DNA of 64,000 nt from Pycnococcus provasolii (taxonomy: Eukaryota > Chlorophyta > Pseudoscourfieldiophyceae > Pseudoscourfieldiales > Pycnococcaceae): positions 744,001 through 808,000 of the forward strand of contig OW568863.1 of assembly GCA_938743325.2 (NCBI GenBank), read 5' to 3'. The translations under genes were made by a program, and so were the position numbers. This document shows, piece by piece, positions 47,645 through 57,199 of the stretch (the first letter of the stretch is position 1; every line of letters starts with the position of its first letter). The notes beneath the pieces are model-generated. The model was given only the letters and a program-made list of their open reading frames with translations. It was not told the DNA's origin and did no database searches.

Positions 47645-48323
47645 GTGGAACCACGATCCGTATCAGGCCCGGGCCCGGAGCCCCGGAAATTTGGGGGCCC
47701 AAATTTCCGGTACCACCGGCGCCCGCGGACCGCGGTACTGCGCATTCTGCTCAGTCTACTGTCGTATCTCGATGGACGCGACGAGCACGCACGACGCGTT
47801 GGATTGGCATTCGACGACATGATAATAAGACGTGGCTTCGTGTACACGCACGACTCAAAATTCGTCGGTTTGGCAGACATGTCGGAAGGCCGGGCCAGGC
47901 CGCCCGCGAAAGACAGCTCCTAACTCTCATGCCGCTGCAACGGACGCCACTGCTCAGAAACGCGGACCAGGCCGCCCGCGAAAGACAGCTCCTAACTCTC
48001 ATGCCGCTGCGACGGACGCCACTGCTCAGAAACGCGGACCAGGCCGCCCGTGAAAGACAGCTCCTAATTCTCATGCCGCTGCGAGTCCAGCGAAGAACAC
48101 TGCTGCGGCCGACACTGCTGTTGGCACTCATGCAAACCGCAAGCGCGGACGCCCTGCTAAGGTCGCCAAAGAGCCACAAGACCCGACTACTGCACTCATA
48201 AACAAACACAAGAAACAGAAAGCAGAGGAAGCAGCCGCTGTTAAGTCCTGGAACAACACCACAACGGAAGTACTACGAAAGTACTACGGAAGTACTTTCA
48301 AGACACCCTTTAAAGAACAATAA
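47645..48323 (+). pseudogene. P-element/THAP9-like transposase remnant joined to an AT-hook repeat region
   Basis: The frame from 47645 encodes LSLLSYLDGRDEHARRVG followed by AFDDMIIRRGFVYTHDSK and FVGLADMSEG. This matches the first-Asp block of P-element/THAP9-type transposases (FDEM.I..G.VYD....ELVGF.D). It then runs out. An overlapping frame (47832 on) continues as AT-hook repeats KRGPGRPRKTAPNSHAAATD at a 24-residue period. In the third repeat a CGA is TGA at 48051; beyond it the same frame still reads NRKRGRPAKVAKEPQDP and WNNTTTEVLRKYYGSTFK to a stop at 48321. There is no complete DDE domain and no clear terminal repeats, although GC-palindromic CCCGGGCCC blocks lie near both ends (47668 and 48663). 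It is a dead DNA-transposon-derived gene or composite. Confidence 0.55.
47893..48086 (+). repeat. 72-bp tandem repeat coding for AT hooks
   Basis: Units with CCAGGCCGCCCGCGAAAG at 47895, 47967 and 48039. The 72-bp period equals 24 codons, so the frame is kept: GPGRPRK then TAPNSHAAATDATAQKR. Confidence 0.9.
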
Positions 48324-48375
48324 TAGATACAACATTTCTGCATAATAAGTATACTAGACAGAAAATTCGTCTTAG

Positions 48376-48615
48376 TTGGTTTCAGAGGCCGTTCACGCAA
48401 ACATCGTCGTGCCTGCAGCCGAGGTTCAACGTAAGCTCAAAGAAGAGGAGCGCGCGAAGAACATGAAAGTTCCGGACGCTGATGAACGCGCGAAGATGTC
48501 GAATCCGGACACGACGACTGGCTTGGTCCCAACGTCGCAGGCGAGCGTGAATGAGTATGACCACCCCGGAAAACGGGGACGTCCGACCAAACAACAGGAG
48601 TGGGGCCACTTTTAA
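48376..48615 (+). pseudogene. Downstream AT-hook-containing open frame
   Basis: 79 codons ending PGKRGRPTKQQEWGHF, with one AT hook and a Lys/Glu-rich helix (EVQRKLKEEERAKNMKV). It lies just after the AT-hook repeat region in the same direction and probably belongs to the same remnant. No promoter or independent identity is seen. Confidence 0.4.
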
Positions 48616-48764
48616 GGCATAAGGTTAGTGCAAAACTGGTCCGTCCCCCTTTGAGCCGCGGGGCCCGGGCCCCCGGGGGTTTACCTGTTTAATTTTACGC
48701 GGCCGGAACGACTTCCGACAACTTTATTCTTCACGGCAAGATCCATCCACCAAAGTTCCGAGAG

Positions 48765-51533
48765 ATGCCGCCGCCATGGCCTTGCCCTCTCCGTGTGCAA
48801 TTGTTAGCACTATCCGTGTCACTCCTGGCGCTCTCGATGTGCGCGTCTGGCCTGCTGTCACGTTCGGGAAGTGCTACACCTTCGACTACACCCTCGATAT
48901 GCTTCGTCGACCGACAGGCCGCGAAAGGACGCCTGCACCAGACGATACACGTGGGAACGGCCTTGCAGCAGGTGGACGGTGACGGTGAAGAGCAGCAGCG
49001 TCCTCCAGCCGTAACGGTGGACGCGCCGATCGCCGTGGAAATCATGCTGCTATCCATGGACAACGATAAGGACAAGTGCTTTGGACGAGCGGTGCTGCAG
49101 GTGGAAAGCACGACGAGCGCGGAGAAGTACTTCGTTGCGAGCCGAAGTACTGGGCAAGTCGAACGCGTCTTCGCTTCAGACCACAAGCCAGAACCTGGCG
49201 CGCCGCCCAGAAGTGCAATTGCGGACGACCTGCTCTTGCGTGCTCTCGCAGCTCTGCAGGCTGGCGGTAAGGGCGGCAAGCACGACGAAAATACGCCCGA
49301 CGGTGTGAGGCAGGTGGAGGTGCACGCAGACAAGCCTTCGGACGTAGAAGGCGACGACGAGGGGATGAGCGTGCGTACACGCACGTTCCAAAAGACGGCA
49401 CGACAGCCCGCGGAAATCGATGGCTCCGTCGTCTTTGAAAAGGCAACTGGACGGATCGTTCGTGCTCACTTGACTGGACACGCGTCCATCGCGCTTCCCT
49501 CCGGAGATGCCGCCGTCGTAGATGCCGAACTCACCGTCCAGTTCTCGGCAGGGGACGACTCCGCCCACTCAGCCACCCTGTTTGCACGAACGGCATTCGA
49601 TCTGCCGTTGCCAGTCTCAGAGGTGAGGAGACGATTTGGTGAAAGCGAATCTCTTGCGCAGTACGGCGCACAAGTAAAACTCGCCATCCTGTCTCATGCC
49701 CCGCGACGTGCCTCGGCACTTCCGCTGAGGGCGCCGCCGGCGCCGCCACCGCCGTCTGGCGGATACGCCAGTGCCGCAGACGAGCTATGGGCCGCCGCCG
49801 CGGACTTGCAGGCGCATGAGCCAGGCGCGGATGGCGCGGCGGCGCTCGCGCAGGCGGTGAACGCCGCGGCCGACGACTGGATCGAGGATCCTCATGCCCT
49901 TCGCTCCGCCGCAATGCGATTGTCGCGTGCGGACAACGCGATGATTGGCACGTATGCGCGAGCAGGGCAAGCAGCCCTGCTCGCATCTCTCACGGCGGCA
50001 CGTGACGAGATGGCGGACAACGCAATTCTCACGCACCTGCTGGAGAGCAGCGAGCCGACGGAGGTAAGTGGTGAGGCGCGTACACGGGCGGAGATTGCGC
50101 GAGCGTCGTCCGCCGCCGCTATCGCCGCACATCCCACGCCAAGTGCACGGATGCTCCAATCTTTGCTTGAATTTCACAGGCAGAGACTTATGGAGGGGGG
50201 CATCTGCGAAGATTGTCCGCCGAACGATATGAGTATGCTTCTCGCCTACACCGCCGCTCTCTGTCGAGCAGCGGCTCATGCAGCCGCATCGCCCAACTCG
50301 CCGGCGGCAGAGGCGCTGATTGTCGCGCGTGACGACGGAGTGCGGCAATTGTCGCGCTGGGTTATAACGGCGAGCCGGGGCGCAGTGAAGGCAATGGACA
50401 AGGGAGCACCAGTCGCCACGTATGTGCCGCTCACGACATCGCTGCTCTTCGCATTCGCGTCAGTCGCTTCACACCCAGCCATGGACGACTCTGTTACACG
50501 TGCTGCTGCCTCGGACGTTCGCCATGCGGCGGACGAGGCAGAATCTTTGCTTCGAAGTTCGGGCGACGTCGCGGAGCTTGCCGCCGCCGCCTCCGCTGTC
50601 CTTGAGGCGACCGGTGCGGATAGGGGCAGTCACAGGCGCGCTGCAAAGGCAAAGCTTGCGTCTGCGTCCGCGGCAGCGAACGGCAACGGTCCTGTCAGTG
50701 CAAGCCACCGTACAGGATTTGCTGCAGCCTCCGCGGTGGCTGATCGTGCGGGCAGCCTTCGTGCGACGGCAGCGTCACTTGCGGGAGGAAGGTGTACCAG
50801 GGGGAGTTTGGCGCATCAGCTCATCGCTGGGTGGACGATGGAAGCCACCGTTGAGGAGGCCACACCGCCCGTTGAGGCGATTTCACTTTCACTTGACGCT
50901 GCAGGCACGGGAACGGCATTGCTGCGTGTCTGGGGAAGCGCGGTGGAAACTGGAAATCTTCCCGCTGCGTGCGACGTTCCGAAGTCTGCGTCGCCTGGGC
51001 ACGTGGCGGTTGCGCCCGGCCCACGCCAGCTAGCCCCTCTTGTGATTGGCGCGAGTCTCCCCGCGGCGATGTCGACGGCACACTACGCGCTGTACAGGAG
51101 CAATACCACTTGGCATGGCTTTGGCTGCGACGATATGTCAGAAGCTTCGCTAAGTGCCTCGCCGTGGCTAGCAACCGCATCACTTTGGGACGTAGATGTC
51201 ATGGCAGGCGACGGTGCATACCTTGCGACGCTTCGCGCGCGATCTTCGCGATCAGCACGCGTGAGCGTGAATTCGCGCGCATCGGTGGCACAAGCTGGCA
51301 TGTGCGCAACGCACGCGGAGGCGGAGGCGGCAGCTCCTGGAGCATCCGAAATGCACGTAAGTGCCACTACCGCCGTGCTGAAGCGCACTTGTTCTAGCCC
51401 CACGACGTGCGAGTGGCAATTGGAGAGCGGTACTGCGGAAAAATCCGAATTTGCCAAGACGATCTCGGCTGAGGTTTCTACCAAGGCTCAACGCGCGGAG
51501 CAGCGCTCGGCCACCACTTCAGACGAGCTATAA
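48765..51533 (+). CDS. Large secretory-pathway protein, Ala-rich and helical; possibly LLTP-like
   Basis: 922 aa. Residues ~1-30 are a clear signal peptide (LRVQLLALSVSLLALSMCAS). The middle (~330-680) is highly helical and Ala-rich with regularly spaced Leu, resembling the helical domain of large lipid-transfer proteins. The C-terminal part has β-type segments and CATHAEAEAAAPG, then CSSPTTCEW. An alternate frame near 48866 reads TFGKCYTFDYTLDM, which looks like the N-terminal β-strand of vitellogenin/MTP-type proteins, and the codon bias there favours that frame. This hints at a local frame problem or an unrecognised splice. Secretion is well supported; the family is only a suggestion. Confidence 0.65.
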   Translation: MPPPWPCPLRVQLLALSVSLLALSMCASGLLSRSGSATPSTTPSICFVDRQAAKGRLHQTIHVGTALQQVDGDGEEQQRPPAVTVDAPIAVEIMLLSMDNDKDKCFGRAVLQVESTTSAEKYFVASRSTGQVERVFASDHKPEPGAPPRSAIADDLLLRALAALQAGGKGGKHDENTPDGVRQVEVHADKPSDVEGDDEGMSVRTRTFQKTARQPAEIDGSVVFEKATGRIVRAHLTGHASIALPSGDAAVVDAELTVQFSAGDDSAHSATLFARTAFDLPLPVSEVRRRFGESESLAQYGAQVKLAILSHAPRRASALPLRAPPAPPPPSGGYASAADELWAAAADLQAHEPGADGAAALAQAVNAAADDWIEDPHALRSAAMRLSRADNAMIGTYARAGQAALLASLTAARDEMADNAILTHLLESSEPTEVSGEARTRAEIARASSAAAIAAHPTPSARMLQSLLEFHRQRLMEGGICEDCPPNDMSMLLAYTAALCRAAAHAAASPNSPAAEALIVARDDGVRQLSRWVITASRGAVKAMDKGAPVATYVPLTTSLLFAFASVASHPAMDDSVTRAAASDVRHAADEAESLLRSSGDVAELAAAASAVLEATGADRGSHRRAAKAKLASASAAANGNGPVSASHRTGFAAASAVADRAGSLRATAASLAGGRCTRGSLAHQLIAGWTMEATVEEATPPVEAISLSLDAAGTGTALLRVWGSAVETGNLPAACDVPKSASPGHVAVAPGPRQLAPLVIGASLPAAMSTAHYALYRSNTTWHGFGCDDMSEASLSASPWLATASLWDVDVMAGDGAYLATLRARSSRSARVSVNSRASVAQAGMCATHAEAEAAAPGASEMHVSATTAVLKRTCSSPTTCEWQLESGTAEKSEFAKTISAEVSTKAQRAEQRSATTSDEL

Positions 51534-51606
51534 CGTGTTACTTTACCTAGTAGTATTTTGAATAACAATTGAATAATTTGAGTATGTTTTACAATCATCA
51601 CAATTA

Positions 51607-53952
51607 TCACATCACAACCGCAGCTTCAGGCGGCATCTCCACCCCTTCGCTCACTTGTTGTCTCCAAAGCGAGGCATACAGGCCATTTTCTCGAATGAGT
51701 TCTTGGTGGTTTCCCACCTCCATCACGCGGCCTTGGTCTAACACGTAGATGCGGTCACAGTGCCGAATCGTTGACAGGCGATGCGCGACAAATATAGTCG
51801 TTCGCCCACGCTCCATGTCGCGCAAGGACTCTAGCACCTCAGCCTCGGTTCCGAGGTCTAGGGCACTCGTTGCCTCATCACAAATGAGCAGATCGGGATC
51901 TTTCAGGTATGCGCGCGCGATGGCCACGCGCTGTCGTTCTCCTCCACTTAGTCTCGCGCCTTTCTCGCCAACTACCGTGCCAAGAGTGATACCGCTGCCG
52001 TTCGATCCTTGATTCACCGAGTCGACGATGTGAACACGCGCAGCACGGCACGCGGCATTAATTTCAGCTCGTGTTGCCTTTGGCTTGCCGTACGCGACAT
52101 TTGCCGCGAGCGTATCGTGAAAGAGAGGTGCATCCTGAGGCACGACTGCGGTGCAGTCGCGAACTGCACTCAGCGTCAGGTCGCGTACATTAACGTCGTT
52201 GATTTCCACAACGCCGGAATCACAATCCCAGGCCCTTGTGATGAGCTTCAGGATCGTCGACTTGCCACTCCCGCTTGGCCCCACGAGCGCCACGGTCTCG
52301 CCGGGTGCCGCGTACAGGGAAACACCATGCAGCACCGCGCGCGACCCCATCTTCGCGGGAGTCTCCTCTTCGGATTCATCCTCCGTGTCGCCAAGCGACG
52401 CTCCATCACCACCATCTGTTTCGAGGTCATCCGGCGGCGCGGGATACGAGAAGTGCACATCCGTGAGCCTCACCTCAACGCCAACGCCCGAGTGCGCGCC
52501 GGGCACGACGTCCACGCTCCCATCAGGAACTCGAGATTTACGATTGAGAAGCACGCTAAGGTTCTCAAAGTCAACCAGGGACTGTCTCAGCTCACGAAAA
52601 AAGTAGCCGAGAAATTGCAGTGGCGCATACAGCTGCAAGACCAAACCGTTCACCATCACAAGATTGCCGACAGCGCTGATCGCAACGCCGGTGGCGGTCG
52701 AGCCCGAGCTACCGAACATCACGGCGGTGCACAGCGTCACGGCGGTGCCCATCGCAAGGATCACAGACTGTCCACTGTTGAGAAGATTGCTCACCATCTC
52801 ACTTGAGACCGCGGCATGCTGGTACTGCTTCAACGCGCCTCCGTAGCGCGCAACCTCAAGGTTGGTGTTGTCGAAAAGGCTAACCGCCTCGTGCTGTATT
52901 ATGGAATCCACCGCCCGAGCGGAAGCCTCCTGGTCAAGTTGATTTGCTTTTTTGCGTCGCTCGCTCATAGCCCGCGCGCAGATAGCCGTCCATGCGACGT
53001 AGAGAGCAAACGTGCACAAGACCGCGGCGACTGTGTAGATGCCCGTTCGATTCCAAAGGAAGAGGCACACGACGACGAGTTCCGCGATCGTTGGTACGAA
53101 TGTGAACACGATGGCTCTGAAGATGGAGCTCACGGCACGCGTTCCCCTGTCGATTGTTTTGGACAGCGCGCCCGTTCGTCTGTGCAGGTGGTAGAAGGAG
53201 TCCAACGAGAGCACGTGCTTCAGGGCGGCGAGTGCGATGCGTCGTCCCACTCCTTGTGCGACGGGAAGGTACAGAAAGCCACGCAAGTCGGCAGATAGGC
53301 TGCAGAGGCACTTGCACGTTCCCGACAATAATAGGAAGTAGCAGCACGTTTTCAGTGCGCTCGTCTCGGGCGACGCCGTTGTGATTGCGGTGGCAAGCGC
53401 GTCGACCGCGTCCTTGAATAGCAGCGGCGCGGCGATTCCGAGTCCTTTGGCCGCTATGAGAAGCACGATGGCGGCGTACAGTCGGCTGCGCAGCGCTCCA
53501 GGCTCTCCTCCCGCGACGCGTAGCAGGTACGGAAGCACGTGTGCTAAGTCAGCTTTGAGCGGTGGAGGTGGGAGTGGCGTGTCACTGGCGATGACTTCAA
53601 ATCCTTCTTCCACACCTTGAAATCCACGCCACGACGCTGATCGGTCGTCGTCGTCGTTGGAGGAGGAGGAGGTTTCTGGAGATGACACTGTAAGTGCGGT
53701 ATCTTGATTTGCAGAGCTTGCCTGAAAGACAACCCTTTTTGCTCGGAGTGCGAAGTTTCTTCGATGCGAGAAGTCAAGCTGTCCAACGAGTGGTCCCTGG
53801 CTAGATGATGATGCGTGGACACGACGCAAATGAAAACGACCAGCACGAGGAGTAGCACGAGGAGTATCACGAGGACGAGCACGAGCACGAAGGTGAGGGT
53901 GAGGTGTGAGAGAGCACGAAGAGGACGAGGGAAGCGCAGCATGGAGCGCCAT
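51607..53952 (-). CDS. Atm1-type ABC half-transporter (ABCB7/ATM family)
   Basis: 781 aa. A membrane domain followed by one ATP-binding domain, as in Atm1/ABCB7, which export a glutathione-linked sulfur compound for cytosolic Fe-S assembly. Family-specific blocks: YHLHRRTGALSKTIDRGTRA, LFDNTNLEVARYGGALKQYQ and QLYAPLQFLGYFFRELRQSL. The NBD has Walker A GPSGSGKST (~556), signature LSGGERQR and Walker B DLLICDEATSALD. The N-terminal ~110 residues are Ser/Arg-rich (transit-like), then an acidic linker. An acidic insert (DTEDESEEETPAKMG) sits just before the NBD. The start at 53952 gives a normal leader; a frame open to 54390 adds unrelated repeat-derived sequence and is rejected. Mitochondrial inner membrane is the likely site. 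Confidence 0.9.
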   Translation of the reverse strand: MALHAALPSSSSCSLTPHPHLRARARPRDTPRATPRAGRFHLRRVHASSSSQGPLVGQLDFSHRRNFALRAKRVVFQASSANQDTALTVSSPETSSSSNDDDDRSASWRGFQGVEEGFEVIASDTPLPPPPLKADLAHVLPYLLRVAGGEPGALRSRLYAAIVLLIAAKGLGIAAPLLFKDAVDALATAITTASPETSALKTCCYFLLLSGTCKCLCSLSADLRGFLYLPVAQGVGRRIALAALKHVLSLDSFYHLHRRTGALSKTIDRGTRAVSSIFRAIVFTFVPTIAELVVVCLFLWNRTGIYTVAAVLCTFALYVAWTAICARAMSERRKKANQLDQEASARAVDSIIQHEAVSLFDNTNLEVARYGGALKQYQHAAVSSEMVSNLLNSGQSVILAMGTAVTLCTAVMFGSSGSTATGVAISAVGNLVMVNGLVLQLYAPLQFLGYFFRELRQSLVDFENLSVLLNRKSRVPDGSVDVVPGAHSGVGVEVRLTDVHFSYPAPPDDLETDGGDGASLGDTEDESEEETPAKMGSRAVLHGVSLYAAPGETVALVGPSGSGKSTILKLITRAWDCDSGVVEINDVNVRDLTLSAVRDCTAVVPQDAPLFHDTLAANVAYGKPKATRAEINAACRAARVHIVDSVNQGSNGSGITLGTVVGEKGARLSGGERQRVAIARAYLKDPDLLICDEATSALDLGTEAEVLESLRDMERGRTTIFVAHRLSTIRHCDRIYVLDQGRVMEVGNHQELIRENGLYASLWRQQVSEGVEMPPEAAVVM

Positions 53953-54157
53953 TGTCAGCGGATGTTCTTGTGAAAAATAACCAGTGGAGAAGATATTCGG
54001 CCCTGCAGTGTGTGGCTCACAGCTACAAGGGGGAGTTCCGTCTCTTTTCCGCCCGATTTGGGGATACGTTGTGGAACAATCCACGTAGACCACGAATCTC
54101 GACGAGGAACCCCCCCCGGGCGGGATCCCGGTCCGACACTCCTTCACATACGTTGGA

Positions 54158-54661
54158 GTGGCTGTCCTCCTCCAGGGCCTCGGGGCGGGGGCTGGCGGGG
54201 CGTCGAGCTTGGGGACCGCCGGCGCCTTCAAGGCGGCGTGCACGCTCTCGTGGACGCCCAACGCCTTGGGCGGCCCGGTTCCGATGGAGTCACGCAATCC
54301 ACCGAATGTTGACGGCGTCGCCGTGTGGTGCTGTTCGTACCACGCGGACGACATGGGACAACCGCGCGATACAATCGGATCGCTGCACATGTGCTTGGGG
54401 GCGACCGCCTTGAGATTGCTGACCGGCTATGGCGACGCAATTAACGTGCGAAAGTGGATCGATGAGAACGCTGCCAAGGAGTGGCAAATCGCGATGGTGG
54501 CGTCTGGTTTAGCGACAGAAAGTGACGCTGCGCGTGTTCGTTCGCAACGTAACGGTGCGCAGAACGAAGGCGTTCTCTCCTCCACTTCTCGACGACGACG
54601 TGGACTTGAACGCCATCTGTGCGCACAAATGCGCCGAGCTCGTTACCCTCCACTCTCGTAA
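54158..54661 (+). CDS. Orphan open frame, possibly a gene fragment
   Basis: 167 codons with plausible protein character in the first two thirds (GVAVLLQGLGAGAGG... upstream, DDMGQPRDTIGSLHMCLG, GYGDAINVRKWIDENAAKEW). The last part runs into the direct-repeat segment and looks low in coding quality. No family is recognised. It could be the remnant of a mobile or duplicated gene. Low confidence as an expressed gene. Confidence 0.3.
   Translation: MAVLLQGLGAGAGGASSLGTAGAFKAACTLSWTPNALGGPVPMESRNPPNVDGVAVWCCSYHADDMGQPRDTIGSLHMCLGATALRLLTGYGDAINVRKWIDENAAKEWQIAMVASGLATESDAARVRSQRNGAQNEGVLSSTSRRRRGLERHLCAQMRRARYPPLS
54538..54564. repeat. 27-bp direct repeat, copy 1
   Basis: Contains GCAACGTAACGGTGCGC; an exact copy lies at 54878-54904, offset exactly 340 bp. 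Confidence 0.92.
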
Positions 54662-54877
54662 ACTTGTTCAAGAACGAGTTCTTGAACATGTCCTGCCAAT
54701 TTGCTGTGTAATCAAGCCACGGTTCCAATTCGGCAAGCACTTCGTCATCCCACTCTGCACCTTCTATGACGTTTCGTTCGCGCCTACGGATGCCTCGCAT
54801 GATCAAGACAGTTCACACAAAGAATCGTTCAACACGCGTGAACCTGAACCGAACGGCAATCAGCAGAACTTCAAACC

Positions 54878-54904
54878 TCGTTCGCAACGTAACGGTGCGC
54901 AGAA
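54878..54904. repeat. 27-bp direct repeat, copy 2
   Basis: Exact partner of 54538-54564. The enclosed segment carries a minus-strand frame (WDDEVLAELEPWLDYTANWQ) of unknown origin. Confidence 0.92.
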
Positions 54905-55106
54905 GAACGATGGAGATGCATCAGAACGACGACGATACCCGGATACCACCAAATGACCCAGACGGCCCCAAACGAGAATCCGTGGTCGCGATCTACGACG
55001 GATCCCCGTGTTGCCCACCGCATCCTGCGTCTGGGTCAGATTCGGTTTTTTCGCGCCGCCCACCGGTGGAAACACTCCCCTCCATTCGAACTGTCGTTTT
55101 CTCGCC

Positions 55107-56777
55107 ATGTCCTCCTCGCAAAAACGTTCCCGCGACAACGGATCATCGTCGGCACCATCGTCGTCATCCACGCGCACGGCGATGTTCAGACAGCACGTGC
55201 ACGCGCTCAACGAGCAGTTTGCGACGTGGATCGCCTCAGCCAAAAATGAACGCAAGGACGAGCTGTGGGACGAAGCGGCTCGGCAGTATGCGGACTACGC
55301 GCGCGCCATCAGAAGTGACTTTGAGGATGTCATTACGCAGGCGGACTTCGCGCCGCCAAGAACGTCGGCGCTGGGACGGAGGAAAACGCAGGATGAGGAG
55401 GCTGCGCCTGGATACGAGCTGTTCGTCTTTGGCGACGGGTCCAGCGGACAACTGGGTCTCGGTGAGGATGTCATCGAGCGACCGCGACCCACACGCTTGC
55501 AAATGCCGAACGCAAGTCGCGTGCTTTCGCTGGCCGTCGGTGGCATGCACTGCGTCGCGGTCACCGTGACTGGCGACGTGTTCACGTGGGGCGTCAACGA
55601 CGAGGGAGCGCTGGGAAGGGACGCTGCAACGTCCAACGACTATGCCACCGCGACGATGTCTGAGTTTCAGCGGGCGGAAATGAGCGAGAAGGTGTCAGAA
55701 ATGCTGCCTGGACGCGTGGATATGGCCGGGGCAGCGGCAACGAGCGCAAAGGCAATCCACGCGTCAGCAGGCGACAGCCACTCGTGTGTTGTCTTCGACG
55801 ACGGTACCGCCGTGGCGTGGGGAGGTTTCCGCAACTCGTCCGGCCTGTGGGCATTCAGCCCGACGGAAAAGGTCGCGTGGAGGCCACGTCGCATTTATGT
55901 GCCTAAGCAGGGTGACGCCACGAGCCGAGCATTCTCGTGTGCCTCGGGACTCGACCACGTTCTGCTGCTCACGCGTGCTGGTCACATCCTCTCCCTCGGC
56001 TGCGGCGAGAAGGGACGGCTCGGTCGTCTGCCAGAACCGGAGACGGAGAGCGACGATCCGAAGGGCGACGTCGCTTATAAAATGCGTTGCCTGGTGCCTG
56101 GTCGAGTGACACTCCCCACGGGAGCGTCTGCTATCAGCCGCGTGGGGTGCGGTTCGTTCACGAGCTACGCGATTTGCCGCGACGGGCGAGCGTACGCGTG
56201 GGGCATCAACAACTACGGGCAGCTCGCCGTGAGCGCCGCGGCTGCACAGAAGGGGACGAGCGCTGAGGCTTTGACACGGCTCCAAGCGGCGAACGAGCTT
56301 GATCGCTGCGTCGAGGGCCCATTCTACTATCCCGTTCCGTGCGATGAGCTCTCATTACGAAATTTGGAGGTTCTGAATGCCACGGGTGGGGAGCACCACA
56401 CGCTGTTCACCTGCCGCGGTGCATCGGGACCAGAGATGTATGCCGCCGGTCGTCCCGCGTACGGCCGCCTGGGCTCCTCAGAGGTGGACGCGTCGAAGGA
56501 TGCGTTCGTGGGAGTGCCCGTCCGTGTGAGCACGCCTTCCGGAGTGCGCGTCGTCGGCGCCGGCGCAGGAACGACCGTGAGCGGTGCGGTTGCGGAAGAC
56601 GGGTCGATGTACGTTTGGGGCGACGGCGACAGCGGCCTGCTTTGCCGTTCGTCGAGCTCCTCGAAGGAGGGCGACGCAAATACGCCCGAGCTGGTGGACT
56701 TGCCCAAGTCCATGACAAAGGCGGCCGTTTGCTCGGTGGCGTTTGGCGGCATGCACGGTGCGCTATTGGCGAGGTAG
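55107..56777 (+). CDS. RCC1: RCC1-type Ran guanine-nucleotide exchange factor
   Basis: 556 aa. A seven-bladed RCC1 propeller is suggested by repeats such as ELFVFGDGSSGQLGLGEDVI, GDVFTWGVNDEGALGRD, GHILSLGCGEKGRLGRLPEP, GRAYAWGINNYGQLAV and GSMYVWGDGDSGLLCRS, each preceded by a VAxGxxH-type strand (GGMHCVAVT, GDSHSCVVF, GLDHVLLLT, GGEHHTLFT). The opening VFGDGSSGQLGLGED is that of true RCC1 proteins. The N-terminus MSSSQKRSRDNG is NLS-like, followed by an extra helical segment (FRQHVHALNEQFATWIASAK) not standard in RCC1. It would load Ran with GTP on chromatin. The start is the first Met after the repeat-containing spacer, in context GCCATGTCC. Confidence 0.85.
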   Translation: MSSSQKRSRDNGSSSAPSSSSTRTAMFRQHVHALNEQFATWIASAKNERKDELWDEAARQYADYARAIRSDFEDVITQADFAPPRTSALGRRKTQDEEAAPGYELFVFGDGSSGQLGLGEDVIERPRPTRLQMPNASRVLSLAVGGMHCVAVTVTGDVFTWGVNDEGALGRDAATSNDYATATMSEFQRAEMSEKVSEMLPGRVDMAGAAATSAKAIHASAGDSHSCVVFDDGTAVAWGGFRNSSGLWAFSPTEKVAWRPRRIYVPKQGDATSRAFSCASGLDHVLLLTRAGHILSLGCGEKGRLGRLPEPETESDDPKGDVAYKMRCLVPGRVTLPTGASAISRVGCGSFTSYAICRDGRAYAWGINNYGQLAVSAAAAQKGTSAEALTRLQAANELDRCVEGPFYYPVPCDELSLRNLEVLNATGGEHHTLFTCRGASGPEMYAAGRPAYGRLGSSEVDASKDAFVGVPVRVSTPSGVRVVGAGAGTTVSGAVAEDGSMYVWGDGDSGLLCRSSSSSKEGDANTPELVDLPKSMTKAAVCSVAFGGMHGALLAR

Positions 56778-57199
56778 TCACCAAACCGTAAATGATGATG
56801 GAGTAACGATTGTTTGTTTGTTATTTTTCTAAATTTTGCATATACATGTGCAGTATGGCAGACACGTGATTAGATGGTCCGTGTGGATATGGAAAGTGAA
56901 ATGGGCTGGTTCCGGCTGTCACACCGACTACCTTACGGATGTGTCGTACCGGCGCATCCCATGACGACGAGAAAAGAGCAAATTCTCGTCATAGCAGCCA
57001 TGGGCAACAGAGCCGAAGCGCGCCAAGAAGAAAGGTTTGAGAGAAAGGTTCACATGTATGTAACTTCATGTACGGTATTTACTTTTACAAAGTTCTTGTC
57101 GAAGGCCTCATGAATTTCCCTGTACAGGTGAGGATAATATAGACTAACTCAGACTCTCAACTTCATTCACAAGAAGAAAGTTTAAGAGCTCACCTCAGG
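56778..57199. other. Intergenic region between convergent genes
   Basis: About 420 bp, AT-richer than the genes. No gene or RNA is recognised. Confidence 0.5.

Larger units (their letters stand above)
53953..55106. other. Intergenic region with orphan frames and a spaced direct repeat
   Basis: 1.15 kb between the ABC transporter and RCC1. It holds a plus-strand frame (54158-54661) and an overlapping minus-strand frame (54441-54806), plus the 27-bp direct repeat pair. The right-hand end is the RCC1 upstream region. Confidence 0.5.

Noticed and set aside
47893-48086. CRISPR-like array
   Set aside because: Contiguous 72-bp repeats that keep a coding frame for AT hooks; no spacers.
53953-54390. 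N-terminal extension of the ABC transporter frame
   Set aside because: It lies in GC-palindromic, repeat-like DNA; the Met at 53952 already gives a normal transit-like leader and family length.
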